Positions 11,540 through 22,599 of a stretch of DNA of 64,000 nucleotides are shown here, piece after piece. Each line of letters begins with the position of its first letter. Within the stretch, counting starts at the first letter, position 1. The translations under genes and the position numbers were made by a program. The DNA is taken from contig JAUMIR010000001.1 of NCBI GenBank assembly GCA_030847615.1, positions 366,040,687-366,104,686 on the forward strand, given 5' to 3'. The stretch is from Gambelia wislizenii. Its lineage: Eukaryota; Chordata; Lepidosauria; Squamata; Crotaphytidae. Below the pieces are notes generated by a model, which saw only the letters and a program-made list of their open reading frames with translations, ran no database searches and was not told where the DNA came from.

Positions 11540-11877
11540 CAGGTTGAGTATCCCTTATCCAAAATGTTTGGGACCAGAAGTGTTTTAGATTTTGGAATAT
11601 ATATATATATTTATTTTGGAATATTTTCATATTCATAATGAGATAGCTTGGAGATGGGACCCAAGTCTAAAAATGAAATTCATTTATGTTTTATATACAC
11701 CTTATATGCATAGCCTGAAGGTAATTTTATACACAATATTTTCAATGATTTTGTGCATGAAACAAAGTTTGTGTACATTGAAAGCAAAGGTGTCACTATC
11801 TCAGCCACTCATGTGGACAATTTGGGATTTTGGAGTATTTCAGATTTTGGAATTCCGGGTAACGCATATTCAACCTG
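11540..11877 (+). mobile_element. Tigger/pogo-like MITE resembling MER44/Tigger7
   Basis: The terminal repeats CAGGTTGAGTATCCCTTATC and ...CATATTCAACCTG are flanked by TA. Internal landmarks are GGGACCAGAAGTGTT, ATGGGACCCAAGTCTAAA, AGCCTGAAGGTAATTTTATA, TGCATGAAACAAAGTTTGTG and GGTGTCACTATCTCAGCCAC. From memory these closely follow the mammalian Tigger7/MER44 consensus. It has no transposase. A second copy in opposite orientation is at 57,903-58,986. An AT microsatellite sits at about 11,598-11,612. Confidence 0.75.
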
Positions 11878-11879
11878 TA

Positions 11880-12177
11880 TTTAATATTACTACTACCAGG
11901 GTGGCCCTGCCATTAGACAAAGTGAGGTGATCACCTCAGACAGCAAATCCTGAGGGCAACAGTGGCAGGCTCCCAGCTGTTCCACTCTGTTGAAGGCTAC
12001 AGCTGTGTAAGCCAAATGACATGTGCCAGGCTCCTAAAACTGGCCTCCTGTATTTCAACAGCAATCCCAGACAACTTCAGAGACAACCAAGGTTTTCAGA
12101 ACTATCTGCGAGCAATATGCATTCATTACTTATGGAGGGAATATTGTACAGCCTACTGGGATTCTCCACAGCCAGTG
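11880..12177. other. Unclassified sequence between Tigger-like and L2 elements
   Basis: Contains GTGGCCCTGCCATTAGACAA and TCACCTCAGACAGCA, which look repeat-derived but are not classified. No coding potential is supported. Confidence 0.4.

Positions 12178-12233
<56 letters not shown>
12178..12233. repeat. (ATA)n microsatellite at the L2 3' end
   Basis: About 18 uninterrupted ATA/TAA units. They lie directly at the 3' terminus of the reverse-strand L2, so they probably grew from its 3' terminal short repeat. Confidence 0.95.
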
Positions 12234-12236
<3 letters not shown>

Positions 12237-12447
12237 TTTATTTCTATCCCGCCCCTCTACAATGCAATCGGGGCAACTTACAGCATAAAAATCCCATAAT
12301 TACATTAGTACCCTAGCCCACCCACCCCTTAAAACAATATTAAATTAAAAAGATTAAAAACATATAATAATTAAAAAGAGGGGGGGGGATGGAATAATCC
12401 AGTGGCAGCTTAAGGGAAAAGACAGCTGAATCTTTGGGCCAGGATAG

Positions 12448-13482
12448 CTATTCGGGAAAGGCCTGCCAGAAAAGATCTGTCTTGACAGCTTTTTTGAAGC
12501 TTTCTAAGGTGGTAATAAGACAGATCTCGTCCGGCAGGCCATTCCATAATCTGGGAGCGGTAGCAGAGAAGGCCCTCTGGGAGGTCACCGACAGCCTTGT
12601 TTTCATAGGCTGTAACAGATTCCTCCCAGAGGACTGAAGTGCGCGGGGAGGGTCATACAGGAGGAGGTGGTCCCGGAGGTAAGTTGGACCCAAGCCATGT
12701 AGGGCTTTAAAGGTCATAACCAACACCTTGTACTGTGCCCGGAAACTAATAGGCAGCCAGTGGAGAGCTTTTAACACAGGTGTTATATGCTCTCTTCTGG
12801 AAACGCCAGGAATCAACCTGGCTGCCATGTTCTGAACTAGTTGAAGTTTCCGAGTCAAGCACAAAGGTAGCTCCATGTAGAGCGCATTACAGAAGTCGAG
12901 ACGGGAGGTTACCAGCGCATGTACCACAGTTTCGAGGTCCCTGATTTCCAGGAAACAGTGCAGCTGGCGTATCAGCCAAAGTTGATAACAGGCACTCCTG
13001 ACCGTCGCATTTACCTGATTAGACATCTGGAGCGACGGGTCCAGGAGCACCCCCAGACTGTGGACACAGTCCTTGGAGGAGAGTATGATTCCATCCAGGA
13101 TTGGAAGTTGTATTCCCAGACCTGGTTTCGGTCCCGTAACTGTTAGTACCTCCGTTTTGTCTGGATTCAATCTCAATTTGTTTTTCCTCATCCAGTCCAT
13201 TACTGCCCTAAGACAATCAATGAGAGGAGAGATGCCATCTGAAGTCGAAGCTGATGACCGAGACATGGAGAAATATATCTGGGTGTCATCAGCATACTGA
13301 TGACACTGCACTCCATGCCTCTGAATGATCTCTCCCAGCGGCTTCATATAGATGTTAAATAGCATCGGGGACAGAATGGCGCCCTGAGGGACACCACAAT
13401 TAAGCTCTATTCTAGTAGAGCAACTGTCCCCGAGCCTCACCCTCTGGGATCTGCCCGAGAGGAAGGAATGGAACCACTGCAA
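12448..13482 (-). pseudogene. L2 reverse transcriptase C-terminal two thirds
   Basis: An open 344-codon frame. Residues 31-34 are VPQG (RT motif), 63-66 YADD (catalytic aspartates), then LNPDKTEVL (template/primer region), LGVLLDPSLQM, DFCNALYMELP, LQLVQNMAARLI, ITPVLKALHWLPI, YKVLVMTFKALHG and the C-terminal WNGLPDEI. This order is diagnostic of L2/Maui-type LINEs. The first Met is internal: coding similarity continues upstream, in a shifted frame past a one-base deletion near 13,520. The endonuclease is missing. It would have primed target-site reverse transcription; this copy is dead. Confidence 0.88.
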
Positions 13483-13765
13483 GGCAGTGCCTCCAATTCC
13501 TAACCCTCTCAGGCGATCAAGAGGATGGAATGATCTATTGTATCAAAGGCCGCTGAGAGGTCCAAGAGCACCAAGAGGGTCACACTACCCCTGTCAATCC
13601 CCAAGCGAAGGTCGTCAGCCAGAGCAACCATGGCAGTCGCCACTCCATATCCTGTCCTAAAGCCAGGTAGCAAAAAGAAATGGCATCACTTCTATATTCC
13701 CTAGTGTTAAGTGTTCACAAACATCAAGTTATGAAAAGTAATGCTACTGTTGAAAATATTACTTA

Positions 13766-13981
13766 CTCTATCAGCCCTAGAAATGGAATTAGGAGAGTTC
13801 AAGCCTATAAGATGACCAAGGATACGTTTCATTTCCTCTGTTGTTCCTTTTGTACCTGAATGCCCTGATTGTGAACTGGCTCTAGCAGCCCTAGAAATGG
13901 AATTAGGGGAGTTCAAGCCAATAAGATGACCAAGGATACGTTTCATTTCCTCTGTTGTTCCTTTTGTACCTGAATGCCCTG
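13766..13981 (-). repeat. 114-bp tandem duplication, in-frame open on minus strand
   Basis: Two direct copies, 13,766-13,879 and 13,880-13,981, with period exactly 114 and only a few mismatches. On the minus strand an open frame (13,707-13,988) reads GHSGTKGTTEEMKRILGHLI and GLNSPNSISRA twice. Since 114 is 38 codons, the duplication keeps the frame. A consensus splice donor, GTAAGT, follows at 13,766-13,761 on the minus strand, but no good acceptor is visible upstream. I do not recognise the peptide. It could be a lost or real exon, or a repeat that is open by chance. Confidence 0.6.
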
Positions 13982-13989
13982 TATCCAAA

Positions 13990-15383
13990 CCTATTACTCC
14001 TTAAGTTTCCAAAGTGCTACAATTTGACTTTTAATCTGAATCTTCTCTTTTTTTAAAAAAACTGAACTTCTTTAAAATCCATACAGGAAACCTAAATTGT
14101 AACAAAGGCATGTGAAAAATGCCAGACCTTGCTCTGCCTGGTGCCCATGCCAAGAGCCTGCTTTTTATTAGAACAGCAACTGATGTCATACATTCACCAA
14201 GGGAACTAGGTCAGATATAAGCACAAGAACAGAGATCGCTACCTACGACCAGCAGGCCCCTACTGCGGAGAAAAAACCCACTGCAACCACTAGAGCAGCT
14301 CACAAGGAAAGGTATTCTTCAGTTTTCCCCAAATCACTGTTACATTTTCTGAGTCTCACACCTTTCACTGTCACAAGTTGCCACACTTACAAGGACTGCT
14401 TTATCTGAACACTTGTTTGCTCTCAGCTCTGTGTATCCCAGGAGCTTCAGTTTAGATAAAGGACAGGAATCAACTAAAGATCATCCACAGAGAGTCACCA
14501 TCTTGCCACTTTACAAGCCATTTGAAGCATTAATAACCTGCTTTAAAATATATTCTTTCTGGCTTTAGCCTATGCTGGATAGGCAATTTTTGGCCCTCCA
14601 GATGGATTGCAACTCTCATCCACATGTTGGAAATGATTCATTAAAAATTAATCCATCACCCCCAATTTGTTAAAGCTTTAGACAAGTTTAAAATCTGTTA
14701 TATTAGCTGTTCAAACAGCAAAAAATTTAATGTTTCACATTGGCTTAATCCATTACTGGATTAAATGCTATTTTAAAATTTGGAATTTTAACCATTTCAC
14801 AACTTAAATAACAAATCAAGCAACATATTAAGTTTTCCAATCATTTCAATTTTAGTAAATTAACCTTTCTTTAATGATTTAATGCCAATGTGTTGGTGCT
14901 AACACTAACATTCTCAAGTTCTGCTCCCATCATCCCTCACCATTGGCTATGCTAGTGAAGGTTAATGAGCAGTCCAACAACCACTGGAAGGACAAAAGTT
15001 GCTTAAAAATGTTGTCTTTTGGTCTACAGCTCCAAGAAGCCCCATCCAGAATAACCAGTGGTTATGCTGGGTAGGTGATTCTGGGAGTTGGTAGTCCAAA
15101 ATTAAACTTCTCTTAAGTTGCCTATCCTTAATATAGGCTTGCACGCCATTACATTTTGCTTTATTTCCACAGTGGACATATCACCTAACAAGTACACTTT
15201 TATGTCTTAATGTGGCTATGTAAATATTATCATTAAGCAATGTTTCCATCGTCTCACAGATAAGATGATATCCAGAGATGCAAACTATAGTATGTACTCA
15301 CATAAGCATAGGCATATGAAAATTGTAATGAAGAAATATTAAAACTGTGATTCATGTTATTTTCTTATGTAAGCTGAAAGAGA
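13990..15383. other. AT-rich non-coding stretch with small MITE remnants
   Basis: Mostly unique AT-rich DNA; 14,650-14,900 is rich in TTAAAT/TTTAAT motifs. A decayed CTGGGAGTTG..TAGTCCAAAA palindrome lies at about 15,030-15,110. No gene recognised. Confidence 0.45.
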
Positions 15384-15628
15384 GGGCCAGTGTGGTGTAG
15401 GGGTTTGACTGCTGGACTACAACTCTGGAGACCAGGGTTCAAATCCTTGCTCAGCCATGGAAACCCACTGGGTGACCTTGGGCAAGTCACACTCTCTCGG
15501 TCTCAGATGAAGGCAAAAGCAAACCCCCTCTGAACAAACCTTGCCAAGGAAACCCCATGATAAGGCCACTTTAAGGTCACCATAACTTGGAAAAGGACTT
15601 GAGGGCACACACCACCACCAACAACAAA
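15384..15628 (+). mobile_element. tRNA-derived SINE with BovB-like tail, near complete
   Basis: The head GGCCAGTGTGGTGTAGGGGT, then GGAGACCAGGGTTCAAATCC (resembles a tRNA B box), the body CCACTGGGTGACCTTGGGCA, and CAAACCCCCTCTGAACAAAC, ending GGTCACCATAACTTGG...GACTTGAGGGCAC plus a CAA-rich tail. The tail matches the BovB 3' end at 5,449-5,497. This is the reference copy for the family here. Pol III internal promoter boxes are expected from the tRNA ancestry. Confidence 0.88.
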
Positions 15629-15780
15629 AGCTGAGAAAGCTGGAGGACCGCAATGTGGAAAATATTGTTCAGTCAAAGAGAGGGTCCTACGTGTGTTGGG
15701 AATGCACTGTTCAAACCACTGAACTAAGGAAGGATTTTCCATGCCTAGACACTTTTAATGGACTGATTCACAGACTACAA

Positions 15781-15918
15781 CAGGGGTGGGAACCATACAG
15801 CTTTCCAACTGTTGTTGGATTGCAAGTCCCAGCAGCCCTTGCCAGTACAATCAATGATGAGAAGTGTGTTGAGCTGTAGTGCAACAACTGTTGGAGGGCA
15901 ACATGACTCTCACCCCTG
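15781..15918. mobile_element. hAT-like MITE (CAGGGGTGGG termini)
   Basis: It starts CAGGGGTGGGAACC and ends CTCACCCCTG, with mirrored internal blocks (CAACTGTTGTTGGATTGCAA and TGCAACAACTGTTGGAGG). The CAGGGG-type terminus and palindromic body fit a common squamate hAT MITE. An 8-bp target duplication is not evident. Confidence 0.7.
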
Positions 15919-16078
15919 GATAAAAGAATAGAGCCCATGATTACCCAAGTTACACAAAACAAACAGAAACCAAGAATGAGGAAGATGAATTAATCTACCT
16001 GTGCAAGCAAGGAAAACTTTTTATAAAACTAAGTGGGTGACTTGAGGAAAGGAAATGCAACAATTTTATCTTGCGGAT

Positions 16079-16205
16079 CAAGGGGTGGGGAACCTGTGGA
16101 CCTCAAGGTATTGTCAGAATCCCACTGGCCAAAGCCAGCATAGACAATGATCAGGGACAATAAGAGTTATAGTCCAACAAGGTTTGGAGAAACAGCATTC
16201 CCATG
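16079..16205. mobile_element. Decayed hAT-like MITE (AGGGGTGGGGAACCTGTGG)
   Basis: The left end AGGGGTGGGGAACCTGTGGA and the mirrored CAGAATCCCACTGGC / ATAGTCCAACAAGG match the family at 15,781 and 55,549. The right end is decayed. Confidence 0.55.
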
Positions 16206-16639
16206 CCACTCTGATACAGACTGAGGTATGCCTCAGCCCATTATTCCAATGAATTTAGGTAAGCCAATTGCAAATTGGATCATTTTAGACAACACTTGTG
16301 GAAATATGAATTTAAGAGAAAGCTACACTCTGTCTCCCCACTGCACACATTAACATAAGTAATGCTGGCCAGCCTAGATGAAATCCCACTAGCAATTCTA
16401 TGCAAATCTTGCTAGCTCATACATTTGACATTTTTAAAAGTAGCAGTGCTGAAGCCAACAGGAAGAAGAAGGCATCAATTGCTTTCACATGTCCTATGTA
16501 TAATGTGCATGTTTGTGCCCTATTTTGTTACTAAAAACCCAGCAGTTGGAATTGGCACTTTCAAAACAGTGCCCTGTAAGCACAGCAATTGGGCAGCACC
16601 ATCTCAAAGTCAGTATTCCTGCCATTAGTAGGATGTTGT
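16206..16639. other. No gene or clear repeat recognised
   Basis: Open frames of 67-73 codons here lack motifs. Confidence 0.5.
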
Positions 16640-17070
16640 TGTTTGTCTGTTTACTTATTACATTTGCATACCACCTTTCTCTCTCAAAGAGGTCTCCAGA
16701 GACAATCAGTCCAAAAAAAAAATATTCACAGTAAAATTAAAAACAGTGAAACCATATAAAACAGTAGAAAAAAATATTTCAAACACAAGTTTCAAAAGCT
16801 AGATAAAACATCCCTATAAAAAATTTCCCCTGCTTAGATGTTAAAAGCCTGCTTGGATAAAGAAAGTCTTTGCCTACAGGCAAAAGGAAAAGAAAGTTGC
16901 TATATTTGCATCCCGCCTTTCTCCCAATTTACAATTAAGAATAAGGCAATTAAAAATGTAAAAAGTGAACATTAATACACAAACTATTCACAGTATTAAA
17001 ACAATTCAAACCTCTAATTTAAAAAAGGCAATTTAAAAAGTAAAAAAGCTATTAAAAAGAGTTCCGTTTA
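16640..17070 (-). mobile_element. L2-like 3' UTR fragments, reverse strand
   Basis: Two adjacent pieces (about 16,640-16,780 and 16,895-17,070) contain CATTTGCATACCACCTTTCT and TTTGCATCCCGCCTTTCTCC followed by AATTAAAA-rich sequence. This is the complement of the GGGCGGGATATAAAT-type 3' end seen in L2. They are old and fragmentary. Confidence 0.5.
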
Positions 17071-17651
17071 AAACAATACAGCACCCTCTAGCCTATTCTT
17101 TGAAGTTGAAGGATCAAGGCTGAAACAGGTAGTACTATTTGAAAGTTAAGTACTGGGGAAGACAAAAAGTACAGTAATGGCCAGACCTGAAAGGGGATCA
17201 GCCTTTGCCAGGGTATCTTCTAGATACCAATGTGGTTACACAATGTGGACACAGTGCTAGATCAATACAACATTTTTCAGGATTAGATTTTAAAGGGAGG
17301 GACTGCAGAGCACTCCACTGGACACATTTGCTTCCGCTGTTGGTAGAACAGAGACTTCCTTGTTCTTCATTTCATGCAGAGATTCTTCTTAAATTACACT
17401 CCCAGAAGTATTTTTCTGTGGCCAGGATCCAAAAGAGGAACAGGTAAGGGTGAGTAGGATTAGGCACACAGTTTTCTTTCCTTGTTCTGCAGTAACAGGT
17501 CACAGAAATGAACAGAGAAGCCACTGTGCCATTTAAAATGCAATCAAGCACTTCAGTGGGAACCACAGCGGCAAAAACAGGCAACAGTATTCCAGACACA
17601 CAGATCTCTTCAGTGTATGTATACACCACAGATCTCTTTGATGTATACAAT

Positions 17652-17851
17652 GCCCTTTCACACTACACAATTATAGCGCTATGATTGCACTTTAACTGCT
17701 ATGGCAGCATCCCACAGAATCCTGGGATTTGCACTTTAGGGAAGGGTGTTTGGAATTATCAGCCAGAGAGCTCCTTCCTTATTCCACAAGATGTTGCCAC
17801 AGCAGTTAAAGCAGAATATACTGCAGTAATTGTGTAGTGTAAAATGGTCCC
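17652..17851. mobile_element. MITE, CACACTACACAATTA subfamily
   Basis: The inverted ends CCCTTTCACACTACACAATT and TAATTGTGTAGTGTAAAATG flank a core with CACTTTAACTGCTATGGC and ATCCTGGGATTTGCACTTTA. It shares this core with the Harbinger-like MITE at 4,740. The target duplication is unclear. Confidence 0.65.
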
Positions 17852-18545
17852 TGGTCTTTGATTCCCAACGTCTCTTTGGGACACTAATGCCTCCAGAGGT
17901 ATGCTGTGAAAGAGAAAGTGAATGGACGAGAACTGAAGTATATTTCCTCAGTTCTTAATGGACTATCTACATTAAGTATTGTCCTTCAATTATGATGTAC
18001 TGAATCTCAAGTATATGTTTGTTTGCTTGTTTTATATAAATCCCAGATGCCTATTTGGCAGTGGTGAAACATTTTGCCAGTGGCAGAAACAAACTACTGG
18101 CAAAATATGTATCTGGGATCTACATAAAATGCAGGCATACCTCAGTTAACAAAGCCTCTGACAAAGAAGCTCCTTTTTACAAAGTTTTGTTATGTGTGCC
18201 CAGACCCCCCTTTCCCACTTGTCATCTCTCCAGCTGGATGTTTTTTTAGCACACTGGCATTTGAAGGGTGGTGAAGGAGAATTGGAAAAACAGATATTCA
18301 GTGTTGGGTTGTAGAAGCATGTCTGCAATAAACAATGCCAAAGAGCAAAGAAAGAGCAGGATTCTACTCTAGCCAACCCTACTGTAGCTCTGTATGCCTG
18401 CCTACAACAGGCAAGGTAAACAGCAGCTGCCTCCAGGATCCCTTACTGAGCAATGTGTAAACAGCAAAACAGAGAGGAAAGGAGGAAAGCAGAGTAGCCT
18501 GCCTCACCAGCTCCCCTCATCATGTTAAAAAGCATAAATATGTAA
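17852..18545. other. No gene or clear repeat recognised
   Basis: Unique-looking sequence. A GGTGTAGTGTAAAATG-type edge belongs to the preceding MITE; nothing else is supported. Confidence 0.5.
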
Positions 18546-19207
18546 GGGGTTGTCTAGACAGTAAAAAAAACTCCTCATAGAATTCGAGGAGAATACCTTT
18601 TGTCCCAATGAGATCCCCTGGTGATTTGCCGCATTTGGAAGGAGCGGAGCCAAACATTCCAAAAACTACTGGGAAAAGCCTTTGCAGCTTCTCCTGAGGG
18701 TGGGTGTTTGTTTGTTTGTTTGTTTGTTTAAAAAGCAGGGGAAATGAGCATTCCTGCTCATTAGGACAACTGAATTGCATTGAAGTACATTCCCAGATAA
18801 AGAATGGAAGTATAAATCTGATTGGTCGGACGTGTGGGGGGGCAGGCTTGCTGGCAACAAAATGGCTGGAAGTGCCATTTTGGAGTTTCACAGTAGCAAT
18901 TGTGTGCTTTTTCGCTGCACTGAGGCAAACAAACAGATTTTTAAGTGGAAGGTTGCACTTGGGCACCTTAGATTTACAGAGGGAAAATACTGTGCAGTGG
19001 TGGCAACTTGCTGAGAATAATAACGTGAGCAGTTCACTCCCGGCCACCATCTTGATTCGCAAGCATGCCTCCATATGAACATCAAGCAGGGATAGCTTTG
19101 CCTATCAGCGATTTTGTCCAAAAAACCCATGGAGGTAAATGAACTCTGCTGTGAATTCGTGTTAATGAACAACAATAAGCATTGTATCTTCTCATCTAGA
19201 CAAGCCC
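18546..19207. mobile_element. Harbinger-like non-autonomous transposon, 662 bp
   Basis: Ends GGGGTTGTCTAGACAG and ...CATCTAGACAAGCCC form an inverted repeat of about 14 bp. They are flanked by TAA on both sides (18,543-18,545 and 19,208-19,210), the 3-bp duplication typical of PIF/Harbinger. The interior has (TTTG)5 at about 18,708-18,728, CTGATTGG and a CCACCATCTTG block. Open frames up to 184 codons occur on both strands but overlap one another and lack DDE or DNA-binding motifs, so I do not call a transposase. Confidence 0.7.
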
Positions 19208-19210
19208 TAA

Positions 19211-21063
19211 GTTTGGCTATCAAAAAAGAATCATAAGAAAAGTAGAGGATTGAGAAAAATAATCTTTCTAGTGGTATCTACAAGATCCAAAATGTTATGT
19301 TTACTCATGGAAGACTTAACTATTTTTTTCATTTCACATATTTATATTATTCGTTTTAAATAAAGAGTTTGTTGAAATATATTGAAGTGCACTTTTTTCT
19401 CTCCCCCCCCCTTTTTTTTTTTGGTAGTATGGGAAACCATCCCTATTCTTTTCATGTTATTTCTGCCTCTGGTACCAAATTTTCTGTTAAAGAAATTGTG
19501 CCTAGGAACACATGTATTTTGTTAATGGAGATATACCTAGACATGTCAAATGACAACAAAAAGCCCTTGAGATTTAACTCGCCATAACTGTGTACATCAG
19601 AAAATCTGCAGTTATTTACATTAGTCCAGGACTTGTCTCCCTCTCAAAATGTTCATAGGAATATAAGGAAGTTAAGGTTTTTATAAGGTGAAGAGAGTGT
19701 TTGCTACATATCCTAAATTATTGGGTATTTTTTAAACTAACCCTGAGAAAGCAGATCTTTGTAATCTTTCAGTGGTTTCATGTTTGATGGTTACTACTAA
19801 GATCATTGTCTTTTGGATATTAACTATGTATCCAGACAGGACAATTACATTCCTTGATCTTTAATACAATTCCCTGCACATTAAATCTGCTGGCTGGGTG
19901 ATATATAAGTAAATATTCATTGAAATAAAATGCTTCATTTTTTATTTGCTTGAATTCATTAACATACTCTGAATTTACAGGCTTGCTTTTGTCTGTATAT
20001 ATTTTATGCAAAATATCAGTTATTTAGAAGAGGCAAGAACCAGGAATAGGTCTGCCACTAAATTTTTGCATCTATATTGATCACATATCCTATATATCGT
20101 ATTATTTCCAGCCTCATGGCCAAGGCTGCTCCAAGTTTTTTTTTTCCTGTTCACTCGTGCATGCAAATATGCAAATATACATTGTCCCAGAGTGGATTAG
20201 CAGAGATACACTTATACAGATATGCATACAATTGAAAAATAAAATAAAATAAAACGTGCCAGCACGGAGTCTTATCCACTGGAACTCCTGTCCCTGGCTT
20301 CACACCAAAGCCAATCCATGGTAGCCACATGGCCAATAATTCAGGCTTTCCTGTACAATGCAGAGCAAACTGGGAATCTTTCAGATCCAGAGTCTCCTGC
20401 AGAAACCCTGATGAAGATGCAAATCACAGAAAACCATGTGGCAACTGTGCCACAAATATGGAGTGAGTATGGGTTGGTTTTTGTTTTTGTTTTGTTTTAT
20501 TTTGTTTGCCCCTTTAGACAAGCCCAAGGTGTTAGAAGGCTCGGGTGTGTATGCCATACAGCCTACTATACTTCCTGCTCTCAGGGGCAGTGGAGGATGC
20601 TGTCCTATAGGCAGTGCTGAAATGGGAATCATCCAGCAGAGTAAAGATTCACTTGCTAGGTAGCCTCTGTGTGTGGAATGGTAGGAGCATCATCTTGTCC
20701 TTTGGCTCAGACAGCAAAATTCCTTGGGCTGCCACAGACACTCTCTCAAGCACTAGAAAACCTCCTGGTGATTGCAAATGCTTAAAGAAGTGGTGGCGAA
20801 AAGCTATTCTACTGCTTGAGCCTCACCATTTGAGCAGGGGAGCCAGAATTTGTGATGAACAGCCCCATCACTGTTTCTCCATATGGGAGTCAGTGATTAG
20901 AGAAAGCCCCCACCCCACCTAGTCATCCTGGCCCCCCAGCCATGGAATTTCCTGAGAGGCAACAGTGAGTCTTCTGCTAGGGAAAAAAAAACCCACAGCA
21001 AATTAAATGGCTCCTACTACAAGACTGTCAGCTTTGTAGCACTACAAACATGCAAAGTCTGGA
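19211..21063. other. No gene or clear repeat recognised
   Basis: AT-rich, with short runs such as T/C-rich 19,400-19,422 and (AAAAT)n near 20,235-20,253. No exon or RNA gene is supported. Confidence 0.5.
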
Positions 21064-21165
21064 AAAGCTTTTTTTGGACATCAACTCCCAAATTCCTGCA
21101 GCTAGCAGGACCATGATAGCATGGGAATTCTGAGAGTTGTGGTCCCAAAGAAACCGCCCCATGCT
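21064..21165. mobile_element. Short palindromic MITE (CTGAGAGTTGTGGTCC family)
   Basis: TTTTTTTGGACATCAACTCC is mirrored by TGAGAGTTGTGGTCCCAAAG, with an imperfect palindrome between. Same family as 2,755 and 61,930. Confidence 0.55.
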
Positions 21166-21429
21166 CTTCAAATGAGACCTAGCCGTCCATCAGCACAACA
21201 TGCCTTGTGGCTTCCTTCGCCAGCAAGTTAGTGACTAAGGGGCTGCTGTGGCAGCAGTGACAGGAGTAAGACTATAGCAGACATAACTGGCAGCTGATCC
21301 CAGGAACAAAAGACCGCTGGAGAGGAAATTAGCTGAGCCAATGCAGAGTTCCTCAGCTCAGCTTACTTTTGTCATACAATAGTGGCAGGAGGTAGGTCCC
21401 ATACTAGCAGGGCAGCTCTGGTCTTGGAT

Positions 21430-21515
21430 TAATCCAAACTTTAAAGAAGATATCTGAAGTACTAGATCTATTTGAGGAACAGGGTTCAGCATCTGATAAG
21501 GTGCTGACTAAAACC
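21430..21515. mobile_element. Fold-back repeat, partial copy 2
   Basis: AATCCAAACTTTAAAGAAGA ... AACAGGGTTCAGCATCTGAT and AAAACCCAGAG match the fold-back family at 24,713 and 62,573, with one arm shortened. Confidence 0.5.
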
Positions 21516-22065
21516 CAGAGCAAACATTGGAGCTACCCACTTCTCCTGTGCATGGTACATCATATGTATTAAAATGCAATGCACCATGGTTGCATATGTT
21601 ACATTATTGTTCAGGTCACACACAACCCACCTCCCCAGTAAGGACTGCAAAGTACAGGCACATCCTTTTTAAGGTGAATTGTATTGATAGGGGAAAAGAA
21701 AGCAAATGTTAGATTTCCTTCCAATAATAATAGCAGCATTTCTTGATTAAAGATACATTATACTTCCTTCAAAAATGTACCTATACTGTTATAAAGTTGT
21801 ATTTAAATGTAGTCAGTTAATTAGGAGGCTAATTGATTCATAATTCAAAATGTTTAACTGGCTAACAGCCTTACTAAGAATTCCAGATCAAGAGAGGCTC
21901 AATCACCTCTCCTGATAAAATTATGATTGCAAGCATAGATACTAGAAAGTAAGTTGCACTGAAACCAATGGGATTTATTTCAAAAAATGTTCTTGGGAAT
22001 AGGAAATGACATCTCTTCATGGTATTACCACTTTGTACAGAGACCCAAGAAGGTCAAAGACAGTG
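21516..22065. other. No gene or clear repeat recognised
   Basis: AT-rich unique-looking sequence, including 21,720-21,900 with several TTAATTAG-like motifs. No coding support. Confidence 0.45.
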
Positions 22066-22211
22066 CTATTTATTTATTTATTTGTTTATTTATACCACAA
22101 GGCTATCAGAGCAGCTTACAAATTGTTTTAAGCAACAGCAATTTACACATTTACACTGCATTAAGCAGTTTCCAATGTGTGTTAGCTAATTGCCCCCACA
22201 AGCTAGGTACA
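22066..22211 (-). mobile_element. tRNA-derived SINE with L2-like tail, fragment, reverse strand
   Basis: TTATTTATACCACAAGGCTA, AGCAGCTTACAAATTGTTTT, TTAAGCAGTTTCCAATGTGT and CCCCCACAAGCTAGGTAC match the copy at 9,125-9,402. The tRNA-like head is missing beyond 22,211. Confidence 0.65.
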
Positions 22212-22324
22212 GTGCAAGTGAATTCTTGGCTAAAATAGGTTGCCCCACAGATGGCTCACTGAGGGCAGGAGGCACTTGCTGGATAACCCCTCCAGATTCT
22301 GAGAAGCATTTACGCAAGAATATC

Positions 22325-22564
22325 TGTTGTTGTTATTGTGTACCTCCAAGTTGTTTCCAACTTATGGTGGCTCTAAGGTGAACCTATCATGAGGGTTTCT
22401 TGGCAAGATTTGTTAAGAGTGAGGTTCGCCTTTGTCTCCCTGAGGCTACGAGAGTGTGACTTGCCCAAGGTCACCGAGTGGGTTTCCATGGCTGAGCAGA
22501 GATTTGAACCCTGGCTTTCCAGAGTCATAGTCCAACACTCAAACCACTGCACAACACTGGCTCC
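22325..22564 (-). mobile_element. tRNA-derived SINE with BovB-like tail, reverse strand
   Basis: A complete copy in reverse: the tail complement TGTTGTTGTTATTGTGTACC, then CCAACTTATGGTGGCTCTAA, the body GTGACTTGCCCAAGGTCACC, and the head complement CACTGCACAACACTGGCT. It ends about 36 bp before the RTE-like LINE fragment. Confidence 0.85.
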
Positions 22565-22599
22565 ACTCTTTGACAATTCCATGTTTTCCTCTGATTACC

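Larger units (their letters stand above)
12178..13690 (-). mobile_element. L2-clade LINE, 5'-truncated, reverse strand
   Basis: The minus strand carries the L2 RT from the first palm motif (DLSAAFDTIDHSILL at about 13,515-13,560) to the C-terminus, a 3' UTR with the TAAGTTGCCCCGATTGCATT and GGGCGGGATAGAAATAAATT landmarks, and a terminal triplet repeat. The upstream segment encodes TGYGVATAMVALADDLRLGI. A missing base near 13,520 shifts the frame between DHSILL and RLRGLGIGG. It is the best-preserved L2 in the window. Confidence 0.9.

Noticed and set aside
12021..12299. Open frame with poly-isoleucine
   Set aside because: It is a translation of the (ATA)n microsatellite at the L2 end.
13761..15383. 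CRISPR-like array from the 114-bp repeats
   Set aside because: Only two adjoining copies without spacers, in a vertebrate context.
15400..15470. Possible tRNA gene (B-box-like GGTTCAAATCC)
   Set aside because: It is part of the SINE head, repeated in other copies, with no intact cloverleaf visible.
18520..19078. Long overlapping open frames (184, 124 and 111 codons)
   Set aside because: They lie on both strands inside the TIR element, overlap each other, and have no recognisable domain or codon pattern. They are most likely open by chance.
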